A stretch of DNA of 64,000 nt, taken from positions 53,252 through 117,251 of the forward strand of contig QCPL01000003.1 in the NCBI GenBank assembly GCA_003212515.1. Direction: 5' to 3'. The position numbers and the translations under genes are program-made. Numbering within the stretch: position 1 is the first letter of the stretch; each line of letters begins with the position of its first letter. Positions 61,163-64,000 of this stretch are shown here, piece after piece. A model generated the notes under the pieces. The model saw nothing but the letters and a program-made list of their open reading frames with translations, was not told the origin of the DNA and searched no databases. Origin of the DNA: Prochlorococcus sp. AG-436-M02. Its GTDB lineage: Bacteria > Cyanobacteriota > Cyanobacteriia > PCC-6307 > Cyanobiaceae.

Positions 61163-61813
61163 TTGATTTACGCAAACTGCATTCATCCAATTAACAACCG
61201 CTGGATAGGAGATCTACCAATTTCTGGTCCTGGAGTTCTTCCTACTGTTATTGAACAATCAGGTCGAGGAGAAAGGTCCTTTGATATTTATTCTCGACTG
61301 CTAAGAGAAAGAATTATCTTTCTTGGATCTGAGGTCAATGATCAAGTTGCAGATGCATTGGTTGCCCAAATGCTTTTTCTTGAGGCAGAGGATCCGGAAA
61401 AGGACATACAACTTTATATAAACTCACCAGGAGGTTCTGTCACAGCAGGTCTTGCGATTTACGACACCATGCAGCAAGTCAATCCCGATATAGTAACCAT
61501 CTGCTACGGACTTGCAGCAAGCATGGGGGCTTTTCTATTAGCGGGAGGAGCCAGAGAAAAAAGACTAGCCTTACCAAATTCAAGAATAATGATCCATCAA
61601 CCCTTAGGAGGGGCGCAAGGACAAGCAGTTGAAATTGAAATTCAAGCTAAAGAAATTCTCTTCCTGAAGGACACTTTGAATAAGTTACTTTCTGAGCATA
61701 CGGGGCAATCTCTTGAAAGGATTTCTGAAGATACTGACAGAGACCACTTCCTTTCTCCTCAAGAAGCGGTTGAATACGGCCTGATCGATAAAGTAGTGAG
61801 TACTCTCAACTAA
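61163..61813 (+). CDS. clpP: ATP-dependent Clp protease proteolytic subunit
   Basis: Serine protease barrel that partners ClpX. The catalytic triad is Ser120 in GLAASMGAF, His145 in MIHQPLGG and Asp194 in DTDRDHF, in the order of the family. 216 residues if started at the TTG at 61163; no ATG lies in frame before the mature region, so the N-terminus is uncertain. The core matches the ClpX-associated ClpP paralogue of picocyanobacteria. clpX follows 113 bases later. Confidence 0.94.
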   Translation: MIYANCIHPINNRWIGDLPISGPGVLPTVIEQSGRGERSFDIYSRLLRERIIFLGSEVNDQVADALVAQMLFLEAEDPEKDIQLYINSPGGSVTAGLAIYDTMQQVNPDIVTICYGLAASMGAFLLAGGAREKRLALPNSRIMIHQPLGGAQGQAVEIEIQAKEILFLKDTLNKLLSEHTGQSLERISEDTDRDHFLSPQEAVEYGLIDKVVSTLN

Positions 61814-61926
61814 ATAGTAATCATCATTAAGGAAAGCTGACTAAACATCACTTTCTAGCGATGCTATTAGTAAGAGCTGATCATTATTAAGAGATCCTCT
61901 TCTCATCCAGGTATTCTCCAAAGGCG

Positions 61927-63276
61927 ATGGCAAAATTTGAAGCCCATCTTAAATGCTCTTTCTGTGGAAAGTCACAAGAGCAGGTAAGAAAATTAATTGC
62001 AGGGCCAGGAGTTTATATTTGCGATGAATGTATTGATCTATGCAATGAAATTTTAGATGAAGAGCTTTTAGAGAATCCTGGGAAAACAAAGCCAGGTAAT
62101 GATCCTAAAATTGCATCTTCTTCTAGTGTTTCCAAACCCCTTCCAACACTTTCCTCAATCCCAAAACCAATTGAAATTAAAGACTTCTTAGATAAACAAG
62201 TAGTAGGTCAAGAAGAGGCAAAGAAAATTCTTTCAGTAGCTGTATACAACCATTATAAAAGGCTTTCTTGGCAGTCTGAAAAAGCAACTGAGACTGATCT
62301 CCAAGAGACCAAGCTTCATAAGTCAAATATTCTTCTCGTTGGGCCCACTGGAAGTGGAAAAACACTTCTTGCCCAAACTCTTGCAGAAATGCTTGATGTG
62401 CCATTTGCAGTAGCAGATGCAACAACACTCACTGAAGCTGGCTATGTGGGAGAAGATGTCGAAAATATTCTCTTGAGACTGCTCCAAAAATCTGATATGG
62501 ATGTAGAGCTTGCTCAAAGAGGAATTATTTATATAGATGAAATTGATAAAATTGCTAGAAAAAGTGAAAATCCTTCAATTACAAGGGATGTTTCAGGAGA
62601 AGGTGTTCAACAAGCTTTACTAAAAATGCTTGAAGGAACCGTGGCAAATGTTCCACCGCAAGGTGGAAGAAAGCATCCTTATCACGACTGTATTCAGATT
62701 GACACTAGTCAAATTCTATTTATATGTGGTGGTGCATTTGTTGGCTTAGAAGATATTGTTCAAAAAAGAATGGGGAAAAATTCCATTGGTTTTATGACTA
62801 CAGATAAACTAAGTAAAAATCGTAATAATCATGAATTTAAAATTAACCAAATATTAAATAATCTAGAACCAGATGATTTAGTGAGATATGGATTAATACC
62901 AGAGTTTATTGGAAGAATGCCAGTAAGTGCTGTTCTTGAGCCGCTTAATGCAGAGGCATTAGAAGCAATTCTTCAAGAGCCTAGAGATGCAGTAGTCAAA
63001 CAATTTATTACATTAATGGACATGGATGATGTGAAATTAAGTTTTGAAAAAGATGCCATAAGATCAATAGCGAAAGAGGCCTTCAGAAGAAAAACAGGTG
63101 CCAGAGCTTTACGAGGTATTGTTGAAGAGTTAATGCTTGATTTAATGTATAAATTGCCCTCCCAAGAAGATATTAAAAGTTGTACTGTTACTAAAGAAAT
63201 GGTAGAAACTATAACAGGAGGGAAAATAGTTCCTCTTCCTCCATCTGATAAAAGAGCAAAGAAAGAATCAGCTTAA
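61927..63276 (+). CDS. clpX: Clp protease ATP-binding subunit ClpX
   Basis: AAA+ unfoldase that feeds substrates to ClpP. 449 residues. Zinc domain with Cys10, Cys13, Cys32 and Cys35 (CSFC and CDEC). Walker A is [19 protein letters not shown], Walker B is [15 protein letters not shown], and the pore and ClpP-binding loops fit (IGFMT). AAAGG 3 bases upstream of ATG is a good ribosome-binding site. Third in the tig-clpP-clpX cluster; a 150-base gap separates it from dnaX. Confidence 0.97.
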   Translation: MAKFEAHLKCSFCGKSQEQVRKLIAGPGVYICDECIDLCNEILDEELLENPGKTKPGNDPKIASSSSVSKPLPTLSSIPKPIEIKDFLDKQVVGQEEAKKILSVAVYNHYKRLSWQSEKATETDLQETKLHKSNILLVGPTGSGKTLLAQTLAEMLDVPFAVADATTLTEAGYVGEDVENILLRLLQKSDMDVELAQRGIIYIDEIDKIARKSENPSITRDVSGEGVQQALLKMLEGTVANVPPQGGRKHPYHDCIQIDTSQILFICGGAFVGLEDIVQKRMGKNSIGFMTTDKLSKNRNNHEFKINQILNNLEPDDLVRYGLIPEFIGRMPVSAVLEPLNAEALEAILQEPRDAVVKQFITLMDMDDVKLSFEKDAIRSIAKEAFRRKTGARALRGIVEELMLDLMYKLPSQEDIKSCTVTKEMVETITGGKIVPLPPSDKRAKKESA

Positions 63277-63425
63277 TTACAATGAAGTCAATTTCATTTG
63301 AATTGAGATAAATTAAGAAATAAGCAATTTGATTTGAAATATCTTCTCTTAGAAAAGCAAGTTTTACTTATCACTTTTTTAGTGATCAAATCATTGTTAT
63401 TCTCCAATCTTGATTAAAGCGGATC

Positions 63426-64000
63426 ATGACTTCCACTTACCAACCGCTACATCACAAATATAGGCCAAAACGTTTTGATGACTTAGTTGGCCAACAATCA
63501 ATAGTACAAACACTCAAGCAAGCTTTAATTACCAACAGAATTGCACCTGCTTACTTATTTAGTGGTCCAAGAGGGACAGGCAAGACATCAAGCGCAAGAA
63601 TTTTAGCGAGATCTTTAAATTGCTTGAAAAGCGAACAACCAACAATAAATCCATGTGGGACTTGTGACCTATGTATAGAAATTAGTAAAGGAACTGCACT
63701 TGATGTAATAGAAATTGATGCTGCTTCTAATACCGGGGTAGATAATATTAGAGAATTAATAGAAAAAGCTCAATTTGCCCCTGTTAAAGCTCGCTGGAAA
63801 GTATATGTAATTGATGAATGCCATATGCTTTCTTCGGCTGCATTCAATGCATTACTCAAAACTTTAGAAGAGCCACCATCAAAAACAGTTTTCGTTTTAG
63901 CTACAACTGATCCTCAGAGATTATTACAAACAATTCTTAGTAGATGTCAAAAGTTTGACTTTCGAAGAATAGCAACCAATGTGCTAATTCATCACCTTCA
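63426..64000 (+). CDS. dnaX: DNA polymerase III subunit gamma/tau (partial, first 191 residues)
   Basis: Clamp-loader motor of the replisome. ATG at 63426-63428, frame open to the window edge. Residues 1-191 begin MTSTYQPLHHKYRPKRFDDLVGQ, with Walker A FSGPRGTGKTSSARILARSL, zinc-binding cysteines in CLKSEQ and CGTCDLC, and Walker B-type VYVIDECHMLSSAAFNALLKTLEEPP, all standard. The C-terminal part is outside the window. Confidence 0.96.
   Translation, partial: MTSTYQPLHHKYRPKRFDDLVGQQSIVQTLKQALITNRIAPAYLFSGPRGTGKTSSARILARSLNCLKSEQPTINPCGTCDLCIEISKGTALDVIEIDAASNTGVDNIRELIEKAQFAPVKARWKVYVIDECHMLSSAAFNALLKTLEEPPSKTVFVLATTDPQRLLQTILSRCQKFDFRRIATNVLIHHL

Noticed and set aside
63370..63386. ATCACT-TTTTT-AGTGAT hairpin after clpX
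   Set aside because: Six A-T-rich pairs and no T-run following on the plus strand; could be chance in AT-rich DNA.

Overview
The window is a stretch of core chromosome from an AT-rich, gene-dense picocyanobacterium, almost certainly Prochlorococcus. This rests on genes for oxygenic photosynthesis (psaC, psbZ, ndhS), cyanobacterial-type thiC, RNase J, SecA and four-ACT aspartate kinase, very short intergenic gaps, and many genes that overlap at their ends. An intact mutY and a moderate rather than extreme AT content make a low-light-adapted lineage more likely than a high-light one, but this is inference and the strain is not identified.

Layout. 1-4413: 5' part of a Na+/H+ antiporter (runs off the left edge), glycogen phosphorylase, two small conserved unknowns. 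4504-6575: tRNA-Arg(CCU), the RNase P RNA gene, RNase III, NdhS, RimM. 6604-9976: GDP-mannose synthesis (manC) facing glmS. 10055-13992: psaC diverging from acpP-fabF-tktA. 13998-15858: an 18-bp hairpin, thiC and its TPP riboswitch, a small membrane protein. 15859-20162: ruvB, a TPR protein and an M20 amidohydrolase in one tight run, then smpB and two small unknowns. 20215-25091: lysS, an OmpR-type response regulator, and mreB-mreC-mreD. 25225-32361: ssb, DedA, ahcY, tsaE, a PfkB sugar kinase, mutY, an alpha/beta hydrolase, a group 2 sigma factor. 32435-36947: mgtE, a pair of fluoride-channel genes, a secreted SH3-like unknown, gyrB. 37118-43461: miaA, infC, a GntR regulator with cysE, secA. 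43542-45064: a GNAT acetyltransferase, tRNA-Gly(GCC), ribH, psbZ. 45227-55559: mutS, cobH, holA-like, lysC, uvrB, a DUF561/Ycf23-like protein, tilS. 55566-59520: rnj, dapA, asd. 59686-64000: tig-clpP-clpX and the 5' part of dnaX.

The genes cover central functions: carbon storage and pentose phosphates (glgP, tktA), fatty acid synthesis (acpP, fabF), lysine/threonine precursors (lysC, asd, dapA), cofactors (thiC, ribH, cobH), cell shape and wall (mreBCD, glmS), replication and repair (gyrB, ssb, ruvB, mutS, mutY, uvrB, holA, dnaX), RNA maturation (rnpB, rnc, rnj, miaA, tilS, tsaE) and protein quality control (tig, clpPX, smpB).

I see no prophage, transposase, integrase, CRISPR array, toxin-antitoxin pair, defence island or region of foreign base composition, and no gene-free stretch longer than 300 bases. 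I did not find a new biological system. The items most worth a second look are the asymmetric fluoride-channel pair, an Asp-to-Glu change in the RNase III active site, the tRNA/RNase P RNA divergent pair, long 3' antisense overlaps, and several short lineage-specific proteins.
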